64,000 bases of DNA. Origin: Channa striata (Eukaryota > Chordata > Actinopteri > Anabantiformes > Channidae). The translations under genes and the position numbers were made by a program. The first letter of the stretch is position 1. Each line of letters begins with the position of its first letter. The stretch spans positions 8,721,945 through 8,785,944 of the forward strand of contig CM065176.1 in NCBI GenBank assembly GCA_033026295.1, in the 5' to 3' direction. The notes under the pieces are model-generated. The model was not told the origin of the DNA, searched no databases, and saw only the letters and a program-made list of their open reading frames with translations. Shown in pieces: positions 36,481-50,100 of the stretch.

Positions 36481-39400
36481 CATCCTCATATTCGACGCTA
36501 AACCCAAATCTCTTTGGGTTGTACGTTTCTACCGTTACAATGCTGTTGGGAGTCTCCCTGTGTCCTGACATGATAAACTGAAAAGACCTGCCTCTCCTGA
36601 CTGTTCTACAGTGAAAGGAAGCAAAGAGGCAGCTAAACCCACATGACAGATGCCCGGAGCAAACGACTTCTTCGTGTTTTATCATCCAGTTTCTATCTAC
36701 TGATGTGGACAGGTCATATATTACGTAATCCTTTCCTAAAAATCGCTTTCTTTTTTCCACACGGAGAAACTTTATAGTCAGGGCCCCAAAAGTCTGTGGC
36801 TACGGGAGACCTTAAACTAAACAGCTGAGGCCCTCAGGCGAGCTCCGACAACTTATTATCCGGCCGTGGCATCTGTGTCCAAGGCAAGGAGCGTGTCCTC
36901 GAGGCTGGAGCAACGCGCTCATTACGGCTTCCATATACAATCCACTACTGTATGTTTACAGTGGGTGATTAGTGAAGCATTGCTGCCGAGGCCCACCCCT
37001 GTCTTCCTGGTTTTAGTTGTTACTCATCGTGTTCCCTTTAGACCCCATGATGGGGGGCCCCACAGAGAGACATCCAGGCATCCTTTGATGGGGTCTTACA
37101 CAGGGGGCCCATGCTTGTGCTGCGTAGATGTTTACATGGAAGCATTATCCCTCAATTTGCATTACAAGGAGGCAGCAGCGATGATCGTGTTCAACTTTGG
37201 CCTGAGACCTAATTACGCACATATGGCATCGTAACTATGATGATCTCATTTTTAGTACTTGGTCAAACTTGCAAAATCTGTTTTGTTTTGGCCTTTGTTA
37301 CATTTTCTGACTCTGCAGCATTGCAGATAATATTTTTACAAGCATTCTGGGAGGAAATCCATTAATTTCTTTTCCTTCATTATGACAGATGTTGCCCTGA
37401 ATTCCGATGCATTTTTTTTTTTTTTTTTTGAAGCTCCCCTGCCATGCTCACTTCTCCCTGTGGTTACATTAGCCTGTCTTGTAGAAAGGTAAGAAAGAAG
37501 ACAGAGCTGAGATGATCGGTTGAGTCGTGAGAAGACAGCAAATGAACAGTGGAGTGCAAACTGCAACAATCTGTCATGACTCCTAATTAGCCCCACGGTG
37601 GGAAAGGCAGGTTCACCCTTCAGCCTAACCTTGTGCCATAATTGTTCCAACACATGAACACACACACACACCCCATCGTTCACGACTCGTGTGTGTGTGC
37701 TCACCGCGCTGTTTTTACTCTGCCTTTTCTCATACCTAACAATGTAATTACTGCTCTGCACTGGAATGACCACAGAGTCCCAGTTCCCATAATATATATA
37801 ATGCGCAGGCATTCACGCCATAAAAAGTCCACAGGGTCACCCACCCACCCACCATGGCTTTCACAGCACTGTGATCCGGATCGGGTTTTACATTCCTGGT
37901 GTGTTCTTTAGAAAATGATGTTTTTACTGCAGACATGATGTAAGCCTTAAAATTACGCAGACTCTCAAAAGTCAAACATTTAGGTAATTTTGTTCCTTTT
38001 TGTGTCTTTGTTGGCCCGTTACCAAACACAAAATTGAAGCTCCGCTGTCTCCGCACAAAGATAGTAGAGTGTATCTGATCAGCCTGCAGTGCCACGGGTC
38101 CGAAACACTGTAACTGACGAAAGCCTCGTTCGCCATCATGTAACAACACGTTTAAACCAGTGTCTGTCATAAGTGAGACTGTGAGATCTTATTCCCGCTG
38201 CTGTGTTTCATTGTGCCGGGACCCCGTGAAAGAGAAGCTGCCGTGGACTCACCTCCATAATAAGCAGAACTAACGGCCCTGGCTGCTCTGTGTCCCAGTC
38301 AGTAGCGTTCGTAGAGGCCCAAACTCTGCAATTGCACAGAGTGGAGTCTTACCAATCTATGAGAGCCTGCAGAGGATCATTGTTAAACACAGATCTCCGC
38401 TGCAATTACCTCTCACTTGCGGGGATTTAATGATGACTTGTGGCTGCTCGGGTGCCTCAGCTGTTATCCCTAATCAAACTCTGCCACTGGATACAGAATC
38501 GGCCTGAAATCGATTTTGCACATTATATTGGGGGAGCTGCAGATTAGGTTTTCGGTTCAAAGTGGAGGTAATCAGCAGGCCTCTAAAGCAGGTACGTTGT
38601 TTGTCCTCTGCTGCATTCCTGAAGCTCCATGATGGGATTTTAGTCAGACAGAAAGTTATATTCCAAATCAAACTCACGGAAGCGACTTAATAGGGTTTGT
38701 CCTTGAGGAGATATCCAGTAGAATGACATAGCAGTGGAGACATGAAATCTTTTGTCTCAAGCATATATTTATTGAGCAATTTAGTTCAAATGCAGATTTA
38801 AAGGAAAAAGGGAATATTCAGTTTAACAACATCATTTTTATATTGCTGGATAATTTTTTTTAAATGTTCACTTTCTGTAATATATATAAGTCTTAGGGAA
38901 AAACTTGGTTTCTACTTTATATTTATATAATATATATAATATATATTTATATTCTACTGGGAAACTCCGACTCTTAGTAAAAGTGGGAAAAGGCTGCGAG
39001 CCCATCACCCAGACTCAACTATTATAGTGTCCACAATAAGGATATTGCACGATACATTTCTGGGTTCATTCTAGCATCGGGTGGAGTATGAAGTGACGTA
39101 AATATGTATTGGCTTCAGATTTGTACACATTCATTTACATTAACATGCCTGGTACAACAGAACAGCCCTTGTTATTTGCTGGCTGCCAGCAAACAATGAA
39201 AGTCTGTCCTTTCAGGTTCAGGTGCAGCGATGAAAGTGAACATCAGTTGCAGCAGGACGATGGCGGAAGGACACGAGAGCAGCTGCAGCAATTCTTTTGT
39301 TTTTGTATTCTTTTATTTTTTCTTTTTTTTTCTGCTTAGTCATAAGACTTGTAAAGAATTTATAAGCAGCTTGCGACATTGTCACACCCAGAGCTTGACC

Positions 39401-41889
39401 TCCATCACGGCTGCAAAATGAAGGTAGCAGGTACTGATTGTGAATTGTGTCACATTTGGTCGTCGTCGGGAGAAACTCGCGGCTCATGTTAGAGCTACTT
39501 ATTTCATATCAGTTGCTGTGCTCAGTCATTTTTTATTGCCAATATTAAAACACTGTTTTCCTGAATATCAGTTAAGTGTGTTTCAAAACTCAAGGGCCCG
39601 AAGAATTTCACTTGCCTCAGGGCTCATTTGTGACAAGGACGAATGATGTGTGTTGTTGTAATAACTTTTAAAGTAGCTTCCCACAGTGGGAGGGTCGACT
39701 CCAAGCGCATAGAGGGCGTCGTTTTTCACAAGCTGCTGGACGTTTCAACCAGCGAAATCCAGCATGTAATCTAATACGAGCAAAGCTATTTAGGATATTA
39801 TATGAGCTGCCGTGGTGAGGTCCCATTTGAGATTTTGAGTCATAAAACCAAAGCCCTTTTCAACCCTGCAATCAACCGTTAGTGTAAAGGTTTAACTACT
39901 GACTGAACGTTCTGGGTCCCCAGAAAACCTCCAGAGGGGCAAACAGTTTGACATATGGAGTGGACAGAGCCAAGTATTTCCAGGGGAGAAAAGAATGCAA
40001 GAAATCCCATTTGTCGTATTTTTATAAGCTGATATTTTGCATGTCTGTGTAATATCTGTACAGCCAGTTAAAAGGTGATGTATCTGGTATTATTCGTGCA
40101 ATCTCTCATCTGTCACGCAGTGATATGGGACGTCTGAGATGCTCATTACCACACACTGTGTTGGAGATCTAAATTGTGTCCTGAGTCCAGCTGGGATTCA
40201 GTGTCCATCTCTCACCGGCTGCTGCAGGAACACTTGAAGGAGCAGATTGACTGTTGACCCATTGATTTGCTCGCCACCCTGCAGTGACCAAGGACCGGCA
40301 GCTTTCTGCTCGTTCAGCCCGGCCGTGTCAGGCTGATGCTGCGCTTCTTGTGAGCTACTTGTGCCGCAAATGCTTTTTTGTGTTGAATGTGTTTTTTGGA
40401 AGGGCATTGGGACAGCTGAGGGGTAATGGTAGCACAAAGGCTCAGTGAATAATTTATAACAAGTGACTTTGATCCGTTGCCACTCGCACAATGTCGTGTC
40501 AAACAGCGATTTTGAACTGTGTAGGGTTTACTGAACGCATCATCTGAATGTTCCGTGCTGCTATTATGATCAGGAATTATTTTGCGTGGGTCATTGCTTA
40601 GGAACTGCACCATGTGAAATCAGTATTATTGTTAATGCCTCCAACATTACAATGAACCCAACAATAGTTCATGCAGAAATTCATGGAGTTTTTCCGGCTC
40701 TGTGCACGAGAACCATTCGATTTTTTTGACCTTGTGGGAAAACAAACTGATGCTTGTCTTGAGGCACACATGACATTAATCTACCTCACACTGATTATTC
40801 ACTTAATTCAAATGCCTCACAGCATACTTGAAAGAAGCCTGATCAGCCTGATTAAACATGAGGCAACACAAAGAGACAACGTGAGTAAAAGGACCCAAGT
40901 GTCTCAGCTCAGTTTGTTAATGCTGGTAAGAACATCTTCCACCTGTGGCTCCCAGCAGCTACTGCTGAGGGTCCCGCAGCTACGAAAACAAACACGCTGT
41001 GATTGGATAAAGCCTGGGTTTAAATCAATCAGTTACACCTAATTGGGCCTGAGTAAGATCATTCAAACATAGGGGTGGAATTAATTTGCTGAGTTAACTG
41101 CAGCCTGTTAGTCACAAAGATGTGAGTATTGTAAGACACAGAAGGAAAGACAAGGGACAGAGGGAGAAAAGGACACAGTGTGACAAAAACACGTTTTCTG
41201 AGATTTTGTTCTTTTGATCTGTTGTTGAGTCGCTTTATGCTTTTATAGATAGAGACACGTGGGCACTTAAAGACATAACAAATGCAAAATAATGCGAAAC
41301 ACTTTTCCTACCGTTCACTTCTCTTTGTGACAGTCTACAGTAAAAACTTTTACACCGTTAAGCTCAGATCATTCACAGAACAACTAACGAGAAAATTAAG
41401 ACAAGCATTTAAGGACAAGGACTTCGGATGCTTTTAGCATGAGAACCACTCGCCCAAGTTTGAACAAGGTGTTTTGAAGAAACGTCTTCCATAATCAACA
41501 TCTGTTGTGTGTAAAATCTGTCACTCATAATCTAGTCGTGATAATAAGCTCCATAATCGCAATAATACCGCACAACTGCTGATCCTGCTGTTCAAAATGT
41601 TTCCCACCTGTCCTGTTCTCAAAAACCTTGAACGTGTTCAGAACTTGGCCAGTGTACACAGTGTACATTTTGGAAAAAAACGTGATTTTCCCATGATGAT
41701 TTTCCCATGGTTGCCACGATGGATGATTTATGTCACTTGCCAGACTTTCAAATGATGCCTGAAGAGAAAACCAAACTCATAAGAGGAGCAGAGGCCACTT
41801 TTGAAGTTTTCCAAAGGTCTGAAATCATTTTTTCTCCTCCCGGCATGCTCTTCTGTGCATTTTTCGTCTCTGTTCTCTTAGAGAGGGAT
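36481..41889. other. Non-coding stretch, no gene seen
   Basis: No supported exon. It contains a poly-T run at 37412-37429 and an AT-only patch at 38918-38952. A minus-strand ATGGAG|GTGAGT at 38258-38247 is discussed as a finding. The 158-codon frame at 37336-37812 (minus) runs through the homopolymer and resembles no family. Confidence 0.55.
37412..37429. repeat. Poly-T tract
   Basis: A run of about 18 T. Confidence 0.9.
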
Positions 41890-42180
41890 CTGCGTGATAG
41901 GCCTCGCTGATTATCGTGCAGGTACGGTAATTAGTGCCGGTCTGGCTCTCTTCCAGGTGTGTCCCCTGCTGGTTATTAAGTCATTAACCCAGAGAGTTCC
42001 ACCTGGGCTGCTCCGCCATGCTGTAGTCTGTCCTGCTGCTGAGAGGAGAGGCCAAATTGGACTTACGACCTCTGCTGTAATGCAAATTAGCTGTACACTT
42101 CTGTTTCCTCTCTTTGTGAGAACACCGATGACCAACATACAGTATCTTTTTCCTCAGTTGCCATAAGAAATGATCGTGGA
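41890..42180. promoter_or_regulatory. Possible conserved enhancer with octamer motif
   Basis: A perfect POU octamer ATGCAAAT (42080-42087), extended to ATGCAAATTAG, sits in a balanced-composition block together with GGTAATTAGTGC (41929) and TTATTAAGTCATTAACCC. The combination of octamer and homeodomain sites is typical of neural enhancers. This is inference only. Confidence 0.25.
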
Positions 42181-43499
42181 ATGTATGAAGCATAAGTTTT
42201 ATGCCTGAGTCAGAGGGATGCCTGGAAACACCCCGGCTTGGAATGCTGCAGTGATTCCCAATTCAGGAGCTGTCAACTGAAGAGAACCAATTATTGTAGA
42301 TAATTAACATGAAAAGATACTAATTTCAAGGAGTCTTTGCCAAGTGTTAGGCTGCATAACCTGCGGAGAAGGAGAGAATAAATATTTTTTTTCAGAGGAC
42401 ATCAGAAAAAAAGGATGTTTTAAAAGCACAGTTTAATGCATTCCATACATATTTACAATTTATGACCCAGCATCTTTATGGAAACAATATCTAAAGTAGA
42501 TGCCAAAACAGTGAACGCAACAGTTTTCTGAAATGTGCACTTAATATTTTTGCATAAAAAGACCAACGCTACTCTTAAAAACTATTATTTCAAACTGTAT
42601 ATAAAACTAAACCACCTGGATGTGTTATGCGGCTGGGAACGTGTTTGATGAGATATTAGAAATAGTTTGAATGTTGTTTTTTGCATTTAGCTATGACATT
42701 TTCTCATCTGTTTGCCATAAAGTGAACTGTCACCTCAACTACAGGACTGTAACACAGAGAAAGGCCAGTACAAAGAAAAATCTTTAAGTGGACTATCTTT
42801 AAAAAAAAAAAAAAAGAAATCTGGTTTCTGCTTGAATGATGCCATCAGTCAGGGGACCAGCATGTGCAGTTTAATGATTATGACTTTAAAATTTGTCTCA
42901 AGAACACTCACTTAATAGCACGGCAATCATGACAGTCGGGGGGTCTACAAACCCTCATGATGAGTGATTTGTTCAAGTTTTACCCCCCATACAGTCGTGA
43001 AGTAGTCCTGTTCTTCACAGGAAACTATTTGGAGAACATTATTATAATAATAATAAAGGTCAGCATAAAATTGAAGAGGTATCTCAAATGAGAAGCTTTA
43101 AACCAAGAAGATGAGAATGACAAGCAGGGGATTAGAGCAGCTCTGAAAGGAAGTGCACGCTCAGACGCACGCAAACACGCACAAATGTCTTTTTTTGTGT
43201 GGCTGTCTTCAGTTGTCTGCAGGGAGGAGTGGGACACACATGCTGCGTTTGGTGCCTTGTTAATGGCATATGTGAAAAATCCTGATGGATGTTTCAGCAC
43301 CATAAATGATGATCTTTCATGCTGCATTATCTCAATAAAACGTTAAATAAATACATATTTGCTGCTCAAAGCCATCACTCATATACCACATGTTTCAACT
43401 CATTATGTAAAGTTAAAATGTTAATTTAAGAAACTTTATTGGCATAATTCCCATCTGTATTTTTTTTTTTTTTTTTTTGCAGTTATCTATAAGAACATG
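42181..43499. other. Non-coding stretch, no gene seen
   Basis: AT-rich with poly-A (about 42800-42814) and poly-T (43460-43478) runs. The left half of a REST-type site (TTCAGCACC, near 43293) lacks its right half. Confidence 0.55.
43460..43478. repeat. Poly-T tract next to a CpG-rich promoter-like region
   Basis: A run of about 19 T. Confidence 0.9.
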
Positions 43500-43559
43500 A
43501 TCTCTTGTTCACAGTGTTTGGACAAATAATCAGAGCTCCACCTCTACTTCTAATAAATC

Positions 43560-43946
43560 GGACCGGCTCGGTTCTTTACGGGCTCCCTTGTCCCGTGTGA
43601 GGGTCCTGGACTCGGACACGCCTGTAGGAGTCGCTCGGATCCTCCCTCCCCTCCTCACACTTCATTTCCTCCTCGTCCAAGCAGATCTCAGTCCCCGATT
43701 CATCAGCACGCAGAGACAAACAGCGGGCGCGGAAAAGTTTTCAGGAAAAGACAAAAGGCGATTTCTGGGAAGACAGACAGACAGACGCCTGTTGGTGGTG
43801 GTTCTGTTCCTGTTCTCCTGGTTGTTGTTGGCCAGGACAGACGCGGACTAAACTCCGCTCCGACTGAAAAGTTCGGGGCTGTGACACTGACGTTCTCCTG
43901 TTTTCCCCTGAGGTCTGAGCAGCTTCCGCAGGATCGTCTTTTCCAG
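43560..43946 (+). other. Candidate non-coding first exon of an unidentified rightward gene
   Basis: The plus strand has no ATG from 43498 until 44009, about 510 nt where around seven would be expected by chance; the minus strand does have ATGs here. That asymmetry is what a 5' UTR shows. The stretch ends in a usable donor, TTCCAG|GTAATA, at 43946/43947. CpG density rises sharply against the flanks. The true 5' end is not visible, so the left coordinate is a guess based on where GC content rises. No product can be named; the start codon would lie in a later exon. Confidence 0.4.
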
Positions 43947-44120
43947 GTAATACGGTGTTTTTCTTTGACGCTGTTTGTTGTTGGGCCGAACTCAGCTGTG
44001 CGCTGCGTGATGACGTCACGGCAACGCGGGGCTTCATTTGGGGGGTTTGACGCAGACGTGACGAGATATTCGCACATGGAACGACCACGGCGGCGACCCC
44101 GTGGGATTGGAAACTGTGTT
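43560..44120. promoter_or_regulatory. Second CpG-rich promoter-like region
   Basis: CpG-rich for about 560 nt, including GTGATGACGTCACGGCAACG (44008-44027), which contains a perfect CRE TGACGTCA (44011-44018), and CCACGGCGGCGACCCCGTGG (44086-44105). The flanks are AT-rich. It is the only block of this kind between the prmt8 promoter and the right edge. It could drive a rightward gene, a leftward transcript, or both. Confidence 0.5.
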
Positions 44121-47100
44121 GTCATGGTTTCCTGCCTTTAAGATCCCCCACGAGTTCACGTCAGGAGCCAGTATGACGGTGCCGTGTGACCCTTAACCTT
44201 TGCAATTTACGTCAGTATCAGTGGTGACGTAATTAAGGCCTCTTTAAGCCCCTTAAGAAACCATTAAAATGTTCATCTTTCCTACTGTCTTACCTGAAAT
44301 GTATATGATCTTTTTAAAAAAATCAATTTACCGTGCTCAGGTTTTGTATGTGTGCGTTTTGGATTGTGATTTCTGTTCATTTGTTGCCTGAAGACACGCC
44401 AGGAATCACGAGCATTCATTTGCACATCTTTCTGAATGACATGCTGCTCGGATCTTTGTGTGCAACAATGGGCTCATCATTCCCTCGCTGATCGTCCCTT
44501 CTTCTTCTGAGCCTAATGACTGTAATGACTTCACCTGAGGTGGCCGGAGGTGGGAAATTACACCCCACCGCTCTGGAGTAAAGCTCCCTCCATCTCCATG
44601 CCTACAGTAGGTGCTGCCAGCCACCGCGGTTCTAGTTCTAATGTCAGTTTCCTCTGCGTTGGCCCCTGTGTTAAAGGGTTAAAGAGCGTGGCGTTTCTTA
44701 ATGCATCCCGTTATCCCTGTAATGAATGTTCCAGATGTGAAGAGAGCCCTGCACTTCAGCAGGTCACTTGTTTGCCGTTGCAGAGCTCCTAGCGTGTGGC
44801 ATGTATTCTTGGCTTATTTGATTATTTGATACTTGATCATTTCTATTCTGGTGTATGCACCTTCTGACCTTACATTCCTGCCGGGTCAGTGACCTCCCCT
44901 CCTCCCCTGCAGTAGTGTATACATTGTCTTCTTAAAGTCACACTTGTGGCCGTTTATTTCGCACCAGCTTTAGAGGGTGAATTACATCCTCCAACTATAG
45001 AAATCTGCCATAATCTAGCTCATTACAGCGGATTAGATATTTAAATGTTGGATTCATTTCCTGGCAGTAAGACCTTCTTGCTGTATCTGCCAGAAGGCTA
45101 CAGTCAAACGGGGGGGGAACAAAAAGTATGTTATGAGCCTTCAGCTGCTCCTCGTCGTGTTTAGCTCTTCAGCGAGGCCTCGGTTTACATACTGAAACCA
45201 ATATAACGCCACTGAAATCAAAGGTTGCCATCGACAGATAACATTCCCCATGACCGCTTCAAATCGGGAACAATCCTAACCTTTGTCGAGAGGCTTTCCT
45301 CCGGGATGCGCTGGCTGATTCTCTGTGGCGCTAAACAAAAGCAGCAATATGCGAAGCCTCCGACTGTGTTTTCTTCCTCAGCTTTTTCTCTGTCCCACAC
45401 AGTCACCACAGAGCTTGGCTCTCTGTTCTGTCCCTTCATGAAAGTTCCTATTCTCTGGGACCAGGGGTCAGAACCGTTCGTGCTGGGCAGATTTAATTCC
45501 GCCAGGCCTCACAATGGATGAGCTGTGCTGCTATATCAACATTTATTTCTCTCTTGTCCCGTGCTCCTCTCAGTTTTTTATTCGGCCACTTTAATTACAT
45601 CCGTCCGGGCCAATCAGCAACAGGAAGAGCAGGGCCTTGTGTCACCGTCTTTGTGTGAGATGTTGCTGGTGCTGTGCTGCTGACCAGTGACGGCTTCGCC
45701 CTCACCCTGGCTTTACGTCTTGTGTCGGTGAAGCCAGTTTGTACTGAGGCGCTTATTTTGTCGGCTTGCAGGCAAGTCGTCCCATTTCTATATGTGCCTC
45801 TCTGAAGCTGTGCATTCATCAGATGCAGATCACATATTTAATTCCCGGCTGTACGTGCACCTTGAGCAGCACGTTCTGGGCCCATATTTTGAGATTGTGC
45901 GAATCGCAGGCGGCTGTTTACAGTCAGTCCTGTTTTTGAGCCAGGAACTTGCCCGCTGGGCTTAAGGTGCAGCTCATTCCTCTTCCCACACTGAACCGAT
46001 GCATGAATCTGCGTGACCACTGGGAGAGAACACATCATATTTAATATTAATTTAGAGCCTTTTAATTACCAACTGTTTACAGCGTGAATAACCTTGAGCT
46101 TTCGTTTACTTGTATCATTGCCAGAACCTCTCATCACGGAAGAGTTGACGTGATAAAGCAGCGCTTACTTTGCAGCCATCGTACTCGGCGTGTGGCTGTT
46201 CACACCATAAACATAGCGTATGGTTATGTTGGAGTACGTGCCATCCACACGTGAGTTCTTCGCAGTATTTGAAAACAAAGATTAACGCTTTTGACTGCTG
46301 CCATTTGCTCTGCGTTCACACGTCACGCTGCTCAGCTCCAGTCCCGAGCGGGATTTGTAATGTCAGCCTTGTTGACTTTAGCTGGCAGAGCTTCCTCTCG
46401 TGCCGGCCTGTGGAAATACGGCCTGTGTTGCTCTCCTTTGTCTGTGTTAGTAGGCTTATGTGTGGGAAAGTTTTATTTCCAAATGATCTCTGAGGCACAG
46501 GGTGTCAGTGCTCAGAGAGGTTTATGTTCTAAAATCGTGTATTTTAGTAAACTCTGCTTCAATAAAAATAAATGGCCAAAATGTAACTTTAATTTAGTTC
46601 TGCTTTATTTCCATCAAGAAAGATACTAAAATATAGAGACAAATAATATGTTTTTATAAATTTAGACAATCAGATTGTTGTAGACAAAAATAATGTGTGC
46701 TGTCATCTATATTTTTAAATATAAAGTATAAACTTCCTTTTGTGGTCATCTTTTATTTCTGCCCAGTGTGGCATCATCTTATCAGACGAAGCCATTTGTG
46801 TGGACACTATAAAGGAAGTAGCTTTTTTTTCTTTCCTATTAACTTACTTATATGAAAACGTGACATATGTGTTGAGCAGTGGTGCAGCTCAAATTGCACC
46901 CTCAGATCTCCTAAAACTTTTTACAGTTCTGTCTTTTTGTGGCAGTATTTGGAGTCTCTCAGAAATTGCTGGATTCATTGTTCTCTGAAGGAAGAGAAGA
47001 AAGCCCACACACCTGGTTGTACTTAATTACGTTTTTGTCTAGCGGAGTCACATAGATTCCTGTACTAGCCCTTGTTCATACCCAGTAATTAATTTCAGCC

Positions 47101-50100
47101 ATAGCCAGTGTCATGGTGAAACTGCGGGCTATACTTCAGAGCGTTTTTTTTCCAGGCATGGTTCACATTACTCTGTTTATTATTTTTGAAGTGATGGTGT
47201 TGAATTTATTTGCTTTAAATGTGTGTTTCATTTCACTTGCAGGATACTGACTTTAGCTCTTGGAGGGTGTTTAAAAAATGCTCTTAATGTCTCTGACTTT
47301 AGCTGGTCCAGGACTGGGAGGATCTTGTTATCCTGCTCTAGACCATTTTAACCATTATGTGTGAGAGATGGCTCCAGTGACTATAAACACCACTTTCATC
47401 ACAGAATATCTGAGTACATGTAATGTCTTAGCTTTCAGCAATGTACCTTTTAACTACACTGCATAAAATGTGAAGACTTTTTAGTGCAAACGATATCATG
47501 CACTGAGAAAACCGACAAAGCAAAGCCTACAGTCGTGCATTCTGCAACCTGTTATTCTAACTTATGGAGCCCTAAATGAACAAATTACAAGTAATATGAT
47601 AATATAAAGCAGTACAAACCTACAAACTATGGCATTATTAATAAAGTTTTGCTTTGTTATAGGATTTTCATTGTGCAGGTTTAGTTTAGTCTCAACTTTA
47701 AAACAAAATTGAAGTTAGTTGTAAAATATTTTAGAAGGATCTAATTATTATTTGTTTTGAAAGAGGCTTCCATCAAATACGCATGTTGTAAACAGCTCAT
47801 CTCATTGTAAGGCAAAGAGGTTCTGTCTGTTTTGTAATGGAAATTCAAGAGCAGTTGTTGGAGAAGGTTAGAGGAGCATGTTCTTGGTCTCTGGAGCAGC
47901 AGGATAAAATCAGATGCTTTTGGCCCTTAGCCCATGACTTCAGTGGAGCTGGGCAGTGACCACAGGTCAGACTTTGGTTTCACTGTGCAGCTTCCAGGTG
48001 TGAATGAGATCAAGGTGTTCCTGAAACAGAAAGGAGGCCTCTCTGTAAATCTACCATGAATAAATAAAGGTTAGAGAGTCCAAAAGTAGACGATGCTGAA
48101 ACAGTGTGTGTGTGCGTTTGTGTGCGTTTGTGTGTCTGCATCACACAGGCCCAGCAACCTTAGACCCACAATTCAAGACCCCAAAGCTTGCAGCACCATT
48201 TGCTGCTGCTGTGGCCAAGGACAGAACTGAAGGTGACTTTTTATCTGGAGTACACTGGCTGAACAGGAAGTGTCCTGATGATTTGCAGTGTGGCCTTTCT
48301 GTAGGTGAATAACCTGCCACTTTGGTGGACAGCAGCCTAAACACAGACATGTGTCTGCATATGTCCTTTCATATTTGTAGCTCATGAAGGACCGAAAACT
48401 GTCAATTTTAAGAATCAAGAAACAACAACTTAGACTTTGTCATTCAAATTACAGGCTGCAGATAAAAGACCCACCTGTGTTTCCACCCACATTCAAGTAA
48501 ATCTCATTTGATCAAATCAGAAATCCTTGACACCAAAATTGCTGCATCTCCTCCCTTTCCAACTCCTCTCTAGTCAAACTCATGGTTAGTCACCAAAATA
48601 CCAAATGTGTGAAGGCGGAAAAATAACATGTGCTGCTTTGACAAAAATAACCATGCCACGGACCACACGTACCAAATGCCATTAAAAACAAAAAAACAAA
48701 ACTGAATCCATGGAGTTCATATTGCCACAAACATATTAGACTTTTTTGCCTTTGCCCATTAACAAGACATGTTATGTCAAATGTTTAGTGTATAGTAAAC
48801 TGATATCATTGTACAAGCAAAGCAAAACTTATATTAAGCTTTTAAAAGAGCTGTTATAAGGACCCTGTTTATTATTTTTATTGATTTATTTATTAGTTAG
48901 TGGAGAGAAGGATGAAACCAATTCTGCATTTACTGGCTCAACATGGAGCACACGACTTTCTAAACGCGCATTAATGTCAGGTGGATATAGAGGGAGTTGC
49001 ACAGGAACACAGCTTCAGAGAGAGAGTGATGGCACGGGAAGTCTGATTATTAACCGATTCTATTAACGTGAACATGCGAAGGCTGAGCAACCCAAAGACT
49101 AATTCATTACCAGCTTTGAACCTGCATTGAGTTATTGTGGACAAGAGATCAGCCAGCTCTCCTCCTGCATCATGCCACCGCTCTAATCAAATGCACCTTT
49201 TGTGAGTCTTTAAAGAACCTGGTGCTTCTCAGATTGAGACTTCAGCACAGCACTTGAAAACTTTAAAGATGATCTCTCTGCTTGTGTCCTCAGCGGCCTC
49301 TTCATTTTTAGCAGACCGTTGTAAAACTTGGCTGGATGCTTTCGTCAGTAGAAAATCATCACGGGGTGAACGGGTCAATAGTTCTACATTTGCTTGTTTG
49401 TAATTATGTCTGGAATTCATTTTTGTCCAATCTTATTCATAAATCATATATCAAGGCAGTGATGAAAAGAGTGCATGATCTTCTACTGCATGTGACATTA
49501 AAATATGTCAGAATCATAATGTTGGCTTCTCAAATCCTAATCACTTATGAACAAACTTTAATGGCCTAATAAAATCATATTTTGATTTAAAAATCCCTAC
49601 CATCCACCAAATATTAAAAAATATATTGCCATCAAGTTCTTCAATAAACACCTGACCTAAATTTGGGTTTGTGTTATGAACATTTTTCATCACGGAAGAA
49701 ATATCTCTAAGAAAATATCACATGCAATATCTCTAAGATATTACACTGCCTGCACACTGAATGCTAAAGGAAAATATTCATCCATACTGCCTAATTTAGT
49801 TTTAATACTGGCTCTCAAGATGAACATAAAATCTGTGCTTTTTCACGGTACCTGGAGCATTGAAGGCTGAATGCTACTGAATGCTCCAAGCCTTGAGTGA
49901 CACTTGGCTTTTGTTCTCCTGGGCCACTTCCTTTTCAGTTTGACTCTGATTTTTGTTCATGTGATCTTTGCACAAGTCATACATGAGTTGAAATTATACT
50001 GGCATTTGACTGCCAGTAAAAACGTGATGATGGACAGTCAGACACATGTCAAGACTGGAAGACTTTTTACTCCTAATATTAGTATTTGTAGTCATGAATG

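Noticed and set aside
37336..37812. 158-codon minus-strand frame
   Set aside because: It includes a poly-Lys run from a homopolymer tract and has no recognisable family or splice context.
43292..43310. REST/NRSF silencer site
   Set aside because: Only the left half TTCAGCACC matches; the right half is absent.
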